A stretch of 64,000 nucleotides of DNA from Calocera cornea HHB12733. Its lineage: Eukaryota; Basidiomycota; Dacrymycetes; Dacrymycetales; Dacrymycetaceae. The notes beneath the pieces are model-generated. The model saw only the letters and a list, made by a program, of their open reading frames with translations. It was not told the origin of the DNA and searched no databases. Every line of letters starts with the position of its first letter. Position 1 is the first letter of the stretch. Both the position numbers and the translations under genes were made by a program. The stretch is taken from positions 85,225 to 149,224 of the forward strand of contig KV423961.1 of assembly GCA_001632435.1 (NCBI GenBank). The letters run 5' to 3'. Below are positions 22,085 to 33,729 of this stretch, one piece after another.

Positions 22085-24382
22085 ATGACGCGGACCACCA
22101 TGGTCGCTTCGCGCGCACCTTTCTGGGTTCTGCCTCCGCCCGTCCTCCTTGCGCTCACTACGTCCTCTTTTCGATACACTCAAATGTCCCAGCACCAGCA
22201 ACATATCACACGGAGCATTTCCCTCTCACAGGGAGGCATCCCCGACCTTTCGAGACAGTATCTTTCAGATCACGTTCTGAGACGACGATCGCAGAGACAG
22301 GCCCAAGAACTCCAGGTTGCCAGCGCACCGGACCAACCCCTCCATCCAACGACCGCGTCACCCACTCGTGTCTCGATAGAACCTGTCTCTCCCACATTGG
22401 ACGAAGATGACTCTCGGCTTACCGAAATCCTCCTCAATGAGGATCTGTCTTCCGTCGACCCCTCGCTCCTCGAGTCAGACAATACCTCAAGTGACTGTGC
22501 TTCCCCGCGCTCGGGGCAGTCGTCTCCGTCCACTTCTCATGAAGGACCGTCCCAGAGCGTTGCCGATATGGGACAGTATGCCGTTCAGAATCAGTGCACC
22601 TCTATCTATTGCGTTGGTTGAAACTGAGCCGCTGAACACATTACCAGACTTCTCGCCTTCCTCGCGGCTGAACGTGCTCACCGTCGGCAGCCTCGCATCC
22701 ATCCAGTCCCCTCAGTCGTCTCCGCATCCAACCCGGCACTGAGTAGGTCTCACCACGACCTTGATTCACCGGTCGCATCCGCTTCGTACCCTGCTGTTGT
22801 CGATCAGCACGTTCAGCAAGATATCACGCCTCCTCTGCAGGTTGCCGTGCACAGACCTTCTGCCGTTGACCAGCTTGGAACTTCATTTCCCGGGCCCACA
22901 ACCGAGCGTTCTTTCACGTTACAGGGCTCTACTCCTCGAGGTGCTGCTCACTTCTCCTCTCCTCTCCCTTCCCGTAGAGAGCTGATATTTATCGCAGCGA
23001 ACTCCTGCTCAGTTCTTCTTGTTCTTTTCGATGGATCGCCTCGCCAAGGCATTGTTTATGCCCGGGCTGGTATCCACAAGAGCGACCTCCCGGATTCTCC
23101 TCCGATCGCGATGCTCCTTCCCCGAGTTCTACTGCCTTCTGCGGCTGTCCCTAGCCATGCTCTTGAACAGTTTTCTACACCGCGGTTCAACCATTTTCAC
23201 GTAGGGACGTCCACAGTTCCATCTGTGCACGGTCGCCACCCTTCGCCATTCTGGGACCTTCCTGGGCACCGATTTCTAGGCACGCTTCGAAACATTCTAA
23301 ACGATTCGACGTCGACAAATGAACATATCGAACCCATGGACTTGTCCCTTCCCCAAACTCGCTATTTCCTCGAACGTCTCCCAGCGACCCTCCCATCAAT
23401 CCTCTTCAATCGTATCGTCTATGTTATCTATCTTGTTGGCGAATCTCAGGACGAGGCTCAGCTGGTGGACACCTATTCCACCCTACCGCCCACCATCCCA
23501 CCATCCCAAACAGTTGCTCCTCAACTACAACCCCCGGCCGACGCGTCTAGGAGTCGGCACAACCCAGCTCCCGCTCGCACCCTGGCGTTGGAAGAACAGC
23601 GACCCCTCCCCAACAATCACGAGGCGCCGGTTTCGCCTTCTCCGTCGCCTTTTCCAGCCAATCGATTGGTTCAGCCCCGCTCCATAACTCTGTCCAACCC
23701 AGCCCCGAGCCGAACCATCTCGGCCGACCTCGTCACCGAGGCATACTTCCCTCAGCTTGGCCGCTATCTCGAGAATCGCTTTCCTCATATTGTATCTGCA
23801 TTGACCCGCCTGGATCCGGAAGCACAGCCGATGGCCCAAACGAGCTTCCTATGGTTCATGTGACGTGTGATCATGTACAATGAAGTGTGTTCAGCGCTTG
23901 GTATGCCTTCCGCCAAAGCTACCGACACATACCGAGCCCCACCGGCCGACTCCTGGGATGGCGTTATCACAGCGGACCATATCGCCGCATGGTTTGCAAA
24001 CCACCAACTCGGAGTGGCACTGAGTCGACGCACGATGAACAATCACAAAGGGTGGCTCAATCGCTACAAAACATTCTGGGAACATGGACGAGCCCGATAC
24101 CTTAACGAACGTAGCAACTGGGACTCCGAGGAAAACTCGACGGAACGTGGCCGTGCCGAGCTGCTCCTTCTTGGCGTGGTAGGGTACTCGCTTGCACAAA
24201 CTCCTGCTCAACGCGCTCGAATTGTTGATGGCACGCCCAACGGTGAAATCATACATACGGCTGGCTGTTGGACAGCAAACAAAGTGCAGAGGCAGCTTGG
24301 TCAGCTGTTCCCTCGCTTTGCCCCGCCTCGATCAGTCGCTCTCGGACCTCAACGGCGCAGCGGCATCAGCAGTGCACTCTGA
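22085..24382 (+). pseudogene. Long ORF with three in-frame stops downstream of the integrase; unknown family
   Basis: One reading frame stays open for 2.3 kb except for TGA at 22619-22621, 22625-22627 and 23861-23863. The N-terminal half is Ser/Pro/Asp-rich (DEDDSRLTEILLNEDLSS). The middle has ordered-looking segments (RRELIFIAANSCSVLLVLF; GTLRNILNDSTSTN). The C-terminal third is well folded in composition (AYFPQLGRYLENRFPHIV, then MYNEVCSALGMPS, HIAAWFANHQLGVALSRRT, RAELLLLGVVGYSLAQTP). No GT-AG intron removes all stops neatly, so it is either recently inactivated or has introns I could not place. I do not recognise the family. It follows the integrase on the same strand after about 100 bp and may belong to the same mobile unit. 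Confidence 0.45.
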
Positions 24383-24689
24383 TATACATTAGGACCTCCC
24401 CATCTTCACTGAATACGTAGTCTACCTCTACGTCAATACCCTCCCAATCTGATTCCGCTTTGACCTCTCTCCAGTCAGTACTCCCTGGCGTTTCACTGGA
24501 TTACCGCTCTCTGTAACAGTTTACATGCTAATGAACGCGGGTTACCACTTCCACAATGCAAGACACCCACTAGCCACCGGCAAACACCACAGGTAAGGCT
24601 ACTTTGGTTTGGTTACCAGCAGTAAGACCCATTCACAGCGCTTTTCATACCGCACCCGTGGATCATGCGACAATGGCGGCAGCGCAACC

Positions 24690-25025
24690 AAACATGGTTT
24701 CAGGGCACCAAAGGCAGTTTCCAAGGGTTCCGTGCTGTTCCCTGCGATCTGCTCTCTCAGCCCAGACGGCAGCGTCTGGACCTTTGCAAACTCGGTTTTT
24801 GAGCTACGAAGACAGTTTCCGTTGGACGATTCGTCTCTCCTCAGTAACACACGGTTTGGAACCGCTTTCCTACCCCGAGGGCATATATACACCACCGGAA
24901 CGGGCAACGGGGCGAGAGGCGGTTTCCCATCCAGTAAGACAGTTTTGCCTTACCCCTCCAGCACAGTGTGGCTGCTTCGCACGGCGCGGGCAGAGATGGT
25001 TTTGAATGATCAAAGACAGTTTCGT
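24690..25025 (+). repeat. Array of bipartite GTTT repeats (four pairs, 20-bp spacing)
   Basis: Paired GTTT cores start at 24697/24717, 24795/24815, 24922/24942 and 24999/25019, each pair exactly 20 bp apart. The typical form is GGTTTY, about ten variable bases, then AGACAGTTTY. Between pairs the DNA is unlike and of varied length. The same motif recurs at 37.9, 46.7, 47.6, 52.4 and 53.2 kb. No coding explanation fits. Confidence 0.8.
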
Positions 25026-25350
25026 ATAATACGATGACGTCGAACACAGCAAGCAGAACTGTGTGGGTGCAATGGCCCAGAGTGGGCCCGTCTTCAACCA
25101 CGAAGACCGTTTTGGCTCTCACAGCGCGCTCAGAGAGAATAACGTTGCTCGCCATCCCCTAATTTTCCACCTGGAACATCATACCAAGACGTTAGGAGCC
25201 TTCGGCCGTTCTATGTTCTTATCATCATCATCAGGCAGGTACAGTATAACATGCATGACTACCTTCTCACAGGCTGCATCATCGGAGTCAAGAACTCTAT
25301 CGGCGCCTTGAAAGTCGAAGGGAGCTCCTCAACAGTGCCAATTCGGCTTG

Positions 25351-25405
25351 GTATACCCTGGTATATTGCCGTATACGCTCGTATAATCTCGTATTTTGTA
25401 GTATA
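25351..25405 (+). repeat. 10-bp phased GTATA array, copy 1
   Basis: GTATA or a one-base variant starts at 25351, 25361, 25371, 25381, 25391 and 25401: six units with no slip. The five bases between units differ from unit to unit, so this is not a simple tandem repeat of a 10-mer. About 90 bp upstream is also alignable to the copy near 30 kb (shared AGCTCC...CAGTGCC block). Confidence 0.85.
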
Positions 25406-25620
25406 CTGGAGGATAGTGGGGCATGCGGGTGTGTACACTTGTTCCGGCATGTACAAGGTAGCACTCTGTGATATATGACTGAAGATGACCTGAATCTTTG
25501 TTGCAAGGGACAAGGTCAAATGTGGGTTCAGAATGAGTAATACATAACTATTGGTTGTTTCCCTGCTCCATGCTCAATCTAACGCAGTTTGTATTACAGA
25601 CGATTTCCGCTAACTAGCAT

Positions 25621-25815
25621 CAGTTTGTAAACACGCGTTTGCGGCTCCAAGACAGGTTCGGTGTATGCCGACAGACTGCTTATGTGCCTGGTTTCTCTTA
25701 GCGCGCTTTTTGCATCACTGACACAGCCTGTTTGCATCACTGACACAGCTCTGACAGGCGTTCCGTTCCCAGCTTAAAGACAGTTTGACAATGGAGCGTA
25801 AAGACAGTTTGCGAC
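25621..25815 (+). repeat. Degenerate GTTT/AGACAGTTT motifs and a short direct repeat
   Basis: AAGACAGTTT occurs at about 25777 and 25801, and a variant (AAGACAGGTT) at 25649, matching the bipartite family but with off spacing (24 bp). A direct repeat of TTGCATCACTGACACAGC lies at about 25710-25750. No gene is seen in the surrounding interval 24383-26194. Confidence 0.5.
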
Positions 25816-26194
25816 TGTATGTTGGCCAATACTTAAACATCTTGCCATCGATCTCGAGCTTAATTCAAGTGCTGGATATGCGTCTGTCATCCCAGATACT
25901 TGAAGACGAGAGCTAATGAGGAGAGGTTTCGAGTACCAATATGACAGGCAGTAAGGAGTTATATTAATGTAAACAAAGGATGCGGAAGGCACCTGGAAAA
26001 ACTGAAAAGGTCCCGGTTTCATGCCGCAGTCGGAGTGTGAACTGTAGGAAGCGGAGTCATCCACACCCCATACACCTTCCTCTCACGTGACTCTCTGAGG
26101 GACGCGTCGTCAGCGGCGCGTTGCATACACGCGTCGTGGCTTACTGAGCTCTCCTTTCAGTGGAAAGTCCATACACACTCTCTGTTTCGAAGCC

Positions 26195-27784
26195 ATGCAT
26201 AGACTATGGTCCATCTTCGAACTTGTTCATCTGATTCTAGATGAACTCGACACGTCTCCAACTGCTCTCATCGCCGTCGCCTGTACGGCAAAGTATCTTG
26301 CTCATCCAGCGCTTTCCCATGCCTGGTGGACATTGAATGAGAAGAAGGTCCTCGCCCTTCACCGCATGCCACTTGTGGCACACTCGACCTGTTATGGAGT
26401 ATGCTTAACTTTGGCTTCTCGACTCGATATCCTAAAGTCGTCTGTTCAGGGGCAGAGTCCCGCAAGCTTCTACCATGCCTTACCTCAGCGCCTCGCGCTC
26501 GATCTCATCAACCCTAATAGCGCCCAGGTCATCCAATCCACGCTCCAAAACATCCTACGCCGTCCTCAGCCCATTCTGTCTCACCTATATTCCCTTCGCA
26601 TGATGCTCAATAGTTCTGCTCATATCGACCTCGTATGCGAACTCCTCGACATACACAAGCACCTGCTAACTCGAGTCATACTGGACTTCGGCGAGAACAG
26701 CTACTCTGATGTTGATGTCTGCAATCTCTTAATGGCAGTGACTCCCATGGCACCTAGACTTGACAGCTTGGTCTTAACAGGACTGCCATCGTTGTCTGCC
26801 CCAGGCTCGTTGCTCCTGGCATCCATCATCAGCGGCACGACAGAACTCGAGTGGCTCTCTCTCACTACCCCGAGTATCGTGCCTGTGGTCCTACAGAGCC
26901 TAGCATCTTGTTGCAAACTCAAACGACTTCATATCATTGCTTCTGTGGAAGAAACTCCAGCCTCCGACATGCTCATTCGGTGGCGACTCTCATCCCTACG
27001 CACTGTCAGCTTGAACACGACGGCACAAGAGGCAGCAACGGTTATTCAAGTTCTAGGGCCGTCTATTCGCACTTTCCAGCTCGAAATGATACTCTGTCCT
27101 TCCCAGGACGATCGAATCAAAGACCACCATCAGCTCAAAGGTATCATGCACATTATAAAAGATCGCCTACCTCTGCTTCAATACTTCCACCTCGCATTAC
27201 GGAGATATCCAGACGATGACACCAGGATTCTGCATTGGGACGAGTTTACTCCGCTTCTGTATTGTGAACATATCGCCATACTCGATCTATGTGTATTTGC
27301 TCGTGGCCCGATCTACTTCCAAAGCAGCCACTTACGGGCAATGGCTCGAAGCTGGCCCCGTCTCACAAGCTTCTCATGTCTTTCGCAAGATCCTACTCTC
27401 GATCCAAGCAGAATCAGTCATCGCAACTTTCATCGCTCGTTCCAAACAGCGCTCCAACGCAAAATCAGTGATCACAACTTTCGTCGCTCGTACCAAATAT
27501 CGCTCCAAAACCTTCTGGAGTTCTCAACTTCTCTTCCGCAACTTCGCAAGGTTCATATCGCCCACCTAGTCATCGCTTCTCCAACGGCAACCTTATCCTT
27601 GGGCAGTCCTCTCGAAACACTCATTATCGATAAGATCACCGTTCAGGACGTCGCTGAGGCAGCACTGATGATCAATTTCTCGTTGACTGCAAAGGTGATA
27701 CGGGTCACCGCCAAGGGGCCAGATGCTGCTTTGTGGCACAGTATCGGTAAGCATATTAAGGCCGTGCGGAAGGTCTGGCCGTAG
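26195..27784 (+). CDS. F-box-like/LRR-type hypothetical protein
   Basis: A single open exon of 529 residues. The first 45 residues (LWSIFELVHLILDELDTSPTALIAVACTAKYLAHPALSHAWW) fit a basidiomycete F-box: a P-less start, I/L-x-L-I-L-D-E, then a C-T/A-C-K pattern ending in W. The rest has regularly spaced Leu-rich stretches (RLDSLVLTGLPSL; LEWLSLTTPSIV; LKRLHIIAS; LRTVSLNT), as in LRR-like substrate-binding parts. Such proteins usually link targets to SCF ubiquitin ligases through Skp1; the target is unknown. It is convergent with the next gene, which has the same general design. Confidence 0.6.
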   Translation: MHRLWSIFELVHLILDELDTSPTALIAVACTAKYLAHPALSHAWWTLNEKKVLALHRMPLVAHSTCYGVCLTLASRLDILKSSVQGQSPASFYHALPQRLALDLINPNSAQVIQSTLQNILRRPQPILSHLYSLRMMLNSSAHIDLVCELLDIHKHLLTRVILDFGENSYSDVDVCNLLMAVTPMAPRLDSLVLTGLPSLSAPGSLLLASIISGTTELEWLSLTTPSIVPVVLQSLASCCKLKRLHIIASVEETPASDMLIRWRLSSLRTVSLNTTAQEAATVIQVLGPSIRTFQLEMILCPSQDDRIKDHHQLKGIMHIIKDRLPLLQYFHLALRRYPDDDTRILHWDEFTPLLYCEHIAILDLCVFARGPIYFQSSHLRAMARSWPRLTSFSCLSQDPTLDPSRISHRNFHRSFQTALQRKISDHNFRRSYQISLQNLLEFSTSLPQLRKVHIAHLVIASPTATLSLGSPLETLIIDKITVQDVAEAALMINFSLTAKVIRVTAKGPDAALWHSIGKHIKAVRKVWP

Positions 27785-28025
27785 CTCGAACATTGAGTCG
27801 CCTCTCTTTATGATCGTCATCCATGATCCCACCGTTGGTGGTCGACCTCGTGTGTCATGTAGTTATCATTACGACATTATTTCCTACCGCCGTACATATC
27901 TGGAAGCTACATGTATCCACTCAGTTCATATATCCGCGATGTGAGCCTGTGTTGTGGTCCCTCGCTACAGTCATTTCAGAACCCACAGTGGTGCGCTTTA
28001 AGCACCATTCCTCCTGTACCCGTTG

Positions 28026-29622
28026 TCAACCTTGACGCCGGACGCGGTTTAGATGCCCTCGCGACTCCTCAACTAGCGCCTTCGCCGCAAGCCAAAGGTC
28101 TTGTTGCGCCGGATTCGCCACATCTATATGAAAGCGTGGCGCAAGGGTAGACAGTTGAAGAGCCGTATATTGCGCGTTCAGGAAGGTGCCGGTACCAACC
28201 TCTATTGTCACCTCCGGACCATCGCGGGGAGGGAGTGGATGGAGAGTCAATCCGTCCGCAAAGCATAGACGAGGCAACCGAATGTACTCCACTTGTTGTC
28301 TCTGGGCCAGCCACTTCCTAAGTCCAGCGAAAGTGATCTTCGCTATCTTGTCATCGTTGGGATTCTTCGTCCAGTATGAGCCGTTCCAAGTGAAATCTAG
28401 CTTCTTCAGGTCCGTCGCCCAGGGCAGCCAACACAGATCTTCATCCCGTAAATTGATAGGACGCGATCCAGTATATGTCACTGACAGGAACTCGAGATCA
28501 CAGCTGGTGAACATTGGAGTGAGCTCCTTCCACTCGAGCGCTGTATCACCGCAAGCCTTCCCGTCTAAACATATCCGCAGGTCCCGAACCTCTGAGACGG
28601 CGTCGCTCATGACTTGTGGAAGATACCCAGTAAAGATGCAGCTCTCAGCCGAAATGGAACACGTCATGTCCAACTGATTGAGTTTAACTCCCGTCATGGC
28701 TTTCATAATACGAATGGCCGTGGAAACCGACGATGAGATTGAAACGGAGCCGAGACGTCCCATGAGCCGAGTGTGATTCGTCTCTCTCCAGCGGTGAGCA
28801 ACGGCAACATCGTCCGCCCAAATAAGATCTGGAGCATCGATAATACACAGTTTTTGTAAGGTCGGCCTGTGGGAGAGGGCGATCAAAGCCGATCTGCGAA
28901 GCACCTGTGCATCTAGCTGGACATCGTCTAACACTTTCGACAGAACGAAGAAGTCTTCGAGAAGATCTGGGTACACGCTTTCAGACGGTGGTAATCCATG
29001 TAGCTTCAGAGTTCGGAGTGTTGATGCAGCGGCGCATATGCTATTGAGGAGCGACATAATCGAAAGACTCGGAGATTTCGATCTGGCTTCACCAGGCAAC
29101 GACGTAGCAGCAATGAACTCGGTGCTCGAGTTGATAAGTGGGATAGCCAGGTCGAGATCGTCGACCCTTTCCACGGAGAGGGTGATAGCGACCAGATGGG
29201 GAAGTATGGTGCGTATAGCATCTCTTCCGCCAAAGATCCCCAGCGCTGCGCGTATACTGGATGCACACGCAACACTTGTCACGTCTAGCGTGATCGACGA
29301 GATGAACCCGCCGCAGAAGAGGATCGGCGTGGTGTGGCCCTGCCTGGTGTTAATATGTCATCATTAACCACATACTCCCAGCGCTCACCTTGTTGCTTTG
29401 ATTATGATGAATGTTTATGGAAGGGACCAGGACATCCGTGGAGATAGCGTTGGCCAAGTGGTTCAGCGTGCGCGCGTCGATGTGCTTCCAGATCTTCGGC
29501 ATCACTTCGGCAAAGATGTATTTGCAGGTGCGGGGGAAGCTGAATGCCGTTTTCATATCTTCTTCCATGATACAGTCGACAAGAATAGCCGGTAGGCCGT
29601 CAGTTGAAAATAACGTATCCAT
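28026..29622 (-). CDS. F-box-like/LRR-type hypothetical protein
   Basis: Two exons, 29622-29389 and 29339-28026 (49-nt intron), give 515 residues. The N-terminus (LPAILVDCIMEEDMKTAFSFPRTCKYIFAEVMPKIWKHID) has F-box spacing, including the central Cys-Lys and closing Trp. Leu-rich repeats follow (LRTLKLHGLPPSE; LQKLCIIDAPDL; LNQLDMTCSIS; LEFLSVTYTGS; LKKLDFTWNGS). The acceptor GGCAG was preferred over the CAG four bases earlier because only it joins the open frames. Convergent with the 26195-27784 gene at 242 bp. Divergence between the two is large, so they are at best old paralogues. Confidence 0.6.
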
Positions 29623-30516
29623 CGGGTGTAATCGATGAGGAGATTGTTTAAGGAAGCACGTCGGCGTTGTGCTTTCCAGACGCGTCTCCCGGACGCGTCA
29701 CGTCACTTGCCTCCGGCACACGTGTCGCTTTAGAGACGGAGTTGCCCAGTCGGGGAGAATGGGTGGAACTCGAACCGGATCTCCAAGGTCATTCAGTTAT
29801 CTATTCACCGGAAGCTGTCTCCGAACTCACAGCCCGATCGCAGGACGTTATCAGTATTTGACCGACCTATGTTATCATCATCAGCGGGGACGCATGACAT
29901 CTATGAGTGCCCTCTCCCAGGCTGGACGCTATCGCCACCTCGCAAGTCCAAGTCAGCTCCCTCAGCAGTGCCGGTTCATCGTAGTCTACCCTGATATCTT
30001 GCGGTATAGCCTCGTATAAACTCGTATCTTCTGGTATAATGTTGTACAGTGAGCTATACGGAGGGACCCGGTCCTAAATCTGTCTCAGGGTGCTCTAATA
30101 GCTCTGAGCGGGTCTGATTGTAGCCTGGCCGAGGGGATCTCGGCCAACCCCATGACGAAGCTTGGTTCAGATTAGCTAAACATCCTTCTGCGAGCATTAA
30201 TCTGCCCCTTCGGTCAAAGCTTTCCCAAATACAGTCCGTATGAAGGTGTTTTGAGCTTATCGCAGGAGAACGCAGTATAATGCACTCAGATCAGTCGAAG
30301 CTTACAACAAGATGGGCTGTTTAATCTTCTGTTGTAAGGCGATTATTTAGGTAATGATATGCCATCGTGAGGGGTGCACCATGACAAGTTTTCAATGTGA
30401 AAGAACATCCAATGCATGCAGTAGCAAGCGACTGCTTCACAGTACAAAAGAGTGACTAGTAAATCGAGTGACCTATGGGCATTGCCCCAGTGTACAGCAT
30501 GTGAAAGTCGATATCT
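29623..30516. other. Intergenic region containing a phased GTATA array
   Basis: No gene is supported. The first part is probably the promoter of the 28026-29622 gene. Positions 29660-29860 have an open frame on + without domain features. The main structure is the GTATA array listed separately. Confidence 0.4.
29993..30060 (+). repeat. 10-bp phased GTATA array, copy 2
   Basis: Units start at 30004 (GTATA), 30014 (GTATA), 30024 (GTATC), 30034 (GTATA) and 30044 (GTACA). Decayed units (GATATC, GTCTA) precede them and TATAC lies at 30055. The upstream 40 bp (AGCTCC...CAGTGCCGGTTC) aligns with the sequence before copy 1, so these are copies of one longer element rather than chance phasing. Confidence 0.8.
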
Positions 30517-32400
30517 TCATTTCGTTGTCGTCGCAGCGTGTTCCCCAAGCAGCTTGCTTCCCTTCGTGGCGAGCTCGGCGAAAATCCCAGCCACGACATC
30601 GGACACCTTCAGGCCTTTTGCTTTGCAGTAAATAATGGCAACTGCTCAATAATGAGCATACAATCAATGCGGCCGAAGTAGAGCTGACCGAGGATGAACA
30701 GGAAGAGCTTCGTGTTGTTCTTCACTACTCCCTTGGTCCACCGCGAGAAGTGCTTGATGACAAGGCAGAAGAACGCAGACCACCAGACAAGGAGAAACCA
30801 GGTATACCACGGCCAACTGTATCCAGCGATCTCTTCCGCTGCCTCGGGATCGCGCTGGAACTGAGCAGCCAGCCAGCCGAGACCTTCCACAGCATCGCCC
30901 ACGCCGTTCCTCAGGGCCAGAAAGCCGTCGCGGGTGTTCCCGAGAGGGAGGGCACGGCCAGCAGACTCGTCGACATCGGTGCGCACGCAAGGAGGGTGCG
31001 TGTGGGCGGCAGGTGAACTGATGAGCTGCCCAGCACGCGTGTCCTGCTCGAGGCGCAACTCAGCGCGGGTGGGTGGATTGGCCAGCACACGGGCGGGGTT
31101 GCGAGGGGGCACGACTGGCGTGGCAACCGGAAAAGGGAGCTCGGCGACGGGAGGTGGAGCGCGGGTAACCTCCTCATCAATGTGGGGGCCGGTGGAGGTA
31201 GATGAGGCGCGCATGCGGGTCTGTGGCATTGTCAGCGTGAGCCAGATACTCCTCCCGATGACGTTTCACCTCGAAATGTCATCGAGGATCATCAAGGGAC
31301 GGACCTTACGACCTTCCTCCAGCTCAAGCAGCTCCAACACCTCGTCCGCCTCCCTCTCCTGGCCCAACCCCTTGAGCTGGTACCACCTCTTCAGAAGCGA
31401 GAGCTTCATGACGTCGTGGTCGGTCTGGGCGAGCGGGGCGCCAGTGAGCGCCCAGGCGATCGCACGCCCGTGTCCGACAACGGTGGTGGGACCGTTTGCG
31501 CTGTCCTGGGAGTAGATGCTGGGCGCGCTATCGATATCGACGGGCGGCAAAGACGTTGAAGGGTAGTCGTTCGCGCTGCTCGTCGTCGTGTTGTACATCT
31601 CGATGTTCTTGTCCTGCCGGTGTCCCGCGGTGCCGTAGTCGCTCTCAGTCTTTTCAATATCCTTGCCCTTGGAGGGCCCGGCACGCTTGTCGTCGTGCAT
31701 TGTGGAGGGCCCGCTGATCTTCTTGCCGAGTTCGACGAGCTTGTTCGGTGCTGTCTTCTTCCACCATCCATGCTCGCCACCGTCCACTTTCTTCCTCTTT
31801 CCATCCCATGCAGCATCGATAACTTCATCCGTCATAACGTCGGCCACAACATCGTCCATACCTTCGGCCAAACTGAGCGCCGACATCGTCTCCGCTACCT
31901 TCTTTGTCGAGTTCGCGTTCTTGCAGGTGGTTGTGGTGGACGTAGTGGTGGTTGGAGGAGGAACCCGTACACGGGCTGCACACGAGGCATTTAGTGCCCG
32001 CAAATCCGTAGATATGCTTCCGTTGGGTTCTTCCCCTAATATGGCATTTGCCCGCACAGATAGAGGAAGAAGTCCCCGTCTCTCGGGCCAAGGGTGCTGT
32101 GCGGTCATCAGTTTGAAGGCGTCGAAGCCCAAAGAGAGGCTTACCTGGTGAAATATCATTACGAGGGCTGTCGCCCTCCATTAGAGATATCGCAAAGCTA
32201 TTAATGGAGGAATTTGAGCAGAGGTTCAGCGATAACAGCGCGTTGTGAGGGTCGAGGAGCAAGTGGTAGCACAAAACGCGGCATGCACGAGGCGGCGAGG
32301 CGTCGGGCGCTAAATGCACGTGATGCACAGCATCCTCCCTTACACATGGCTGACAGCGGAGCCAGATACCAAACCCCCTCTCCTCATTGTCAACGACCAT
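30517..32400 (-). CDS. Hypothetical protein with hydrophobic C-terminal segments, lineage-specific
   Basis: Five exons on minus, 32400-32145, 32096-31984, 31919-31305, 31220-30662 and 30620-30517, keep frame and give 548 residues. The N-terminal three quarters are polar and low in complexity (for example KKVAETMSALSLAEGMDD; ESDYGTAGHRQDKN). Near the C-terminus are a Trp-rich membrane-like helix (WPWYTWFLLVWWSAFFCLVI) and a second hydrophobic stretch (KLFLFILGQLYFG), followed by a short soluble tail. The start is uncertain: the ATG at 32400 was chosen, but the frame is open further 5'. No known family. Divergent from the 32579 gene with 178 bp between. The 34274-35494 gene has the same plan. 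Confidence 0.6.
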
Positions 32401-32578
32401 ATCCTCGTCGACTGAACTTCCAATCCTACTCTGCAGACTGACGAAGAAACTGTGATCGACTGGTGGAAGTGCTCGAAACAAGTAAGTAGTATCAGTCTCC
32501 TCTTACAACCAGCTCCGGGTCGTTGATCCTGGTGGCTTGTCTAGACGTACGACCGGTTTCGACCACAAAATATATACG
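32401..32578. promoter_or_regulatory. Bidirectional promoter of the first divergent pair
   Basis: Only 178 bp separate the two start codons. AAAATATATACGATGG at 32567-32582 places an AT-rich stretch right at the + start. The assignment is from layout. Confidence 0.4.
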
Positions 32579-33729
32579 ATGGAACGCGATGTAGACCGGG
32601 TGGAGGATGTGAATGGAGATGTGAGAACGGAATGCGATGTTGCAGGTGCGTTGCTTGCATAAGCTGTTCACTTGTTATTGACTGAAATCTAGTGTCCGAA
32701 GCTTCAATGGAAGGAAGAAGCGGTCGTCTCGTGCGCTCGGAAGGAGTTACGAGGCGTCCCCCCTCTGATAGAGTCGGGAAGCGCGCATCCATCCCAATGA
32801 ATCCTCCCAGCAGTGATGAAAATGCGCACGCTTCTTTATCGATGGGTTGGATACACGCGGCTGGGTCCGACACCCCTCACGATATCTTCTCACCTCGCGA
32901 TGCTCGCCTCCCGGGCAGCATCATCGGCCACCCGGCGACACCCACCGCTCGCCCCGGCACACCTCACGATGCCTTTTCACCTCGCGCTGACCGCCTCCGG
33001 GGCAGCCCCATCGCCGACTGCGCGACGGCCACCGCCCCCCCCGGCCCTCCTCCCAATGACCTGTCACTTTACAACTCGGCACCGTGCTTGGGCAGGGGTT
33101 CGTTCGATCGTTCGGCGACAGCTCATCAGCGCACCCCCTCTACCGGCAATCCTGAGTGGGATATCGATATCTTGGTGTTGCAATACGCCGAGGAGCATCC
33201 CGATGCTTTGGACGATTTCGAAACGGTAGCGGCCGCGGTTGACCGTGACAACCGCAGACTGGGCAGACCTGACCCCAGTCAGACTTCTCACCTCCGAGCT
33301 GTCGTCGACGTCACTCGTGGCCCCCCTGGGTACTCTTCTGGCGTTGCTGAAGGTTGGAGCGGTCAGGGCAATGGCGCTCCTCCGCCATACGTCCGCGAGG
33401 CGCCCGTCTCAGCCCCTCCGCCTCCCCCTGCGCCTGTGTGCGTTACCCCTCCGATCATCCAGGCCAGAGCAGCGCCGACCAAAGCTATCGCATCGCGTGC
33501 CCCCACGCCAACGGCGGTTCCCGAGAGCAACCTGTCCTATTTCCAGCGTCGCTGGAAGAAAGGGCTGTCAAATGGCCTCAAGTTCCAGGCGCAGAGCCAC
33601 GCCGGCGATCAGAATTGGTTGCAGCGCGGTGGCCACACCAAGTCTACGCTCGCTCCTAATAGTCCATCGACTCAGACCTACTCTCAAGAGCACGACCACA
33701 TTGGCGTGCACCGAGTTATCTGTGTGTAG
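32579..33729 (+). CDS. Disordered hypothetical protein, partner of a divergent pair
   Basis: Two exons, 32579-32645 and 32693-33729 (47-nt intron), give 367 residues. It starts MERDVDRVEDVNGD. Residues 60-140 hold three degenerate copies of a Pro/Asp/Ser unit (TPHDIFSPRDARLPGS; TPHDAFSPRADRLRGS; PPNDLSLYNSAPCLGRGS). A short ordered stretch follows (WDIDILVLQYAEEHPDALDDFETVAAAVDRDN), then a Pro-rich region and a basic end with YFQRRWKKGLSNGLKF. No family is recognised. The short phase-1 first exon is like that of the gene at 36234. Confidence 0.6.

Noticed and set aside
24690..25025. CRISPR-like array
   Set aside because: Repeat cores are too short, spacers vary widely and the organism is a fungus.
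25351..25405. GTATA arrays as TATA boxes
   Set aside because: No gene starts at the right distance from three of the four arrays, and strict 10-bp phasing over five to seven units is not a promoter feature.
29755..29775. tRNA B-box-like GGTTCGAGTTCC on minus
   Set aside because: No T-stem pairing, A-box or acceptor stem could be formed around it.
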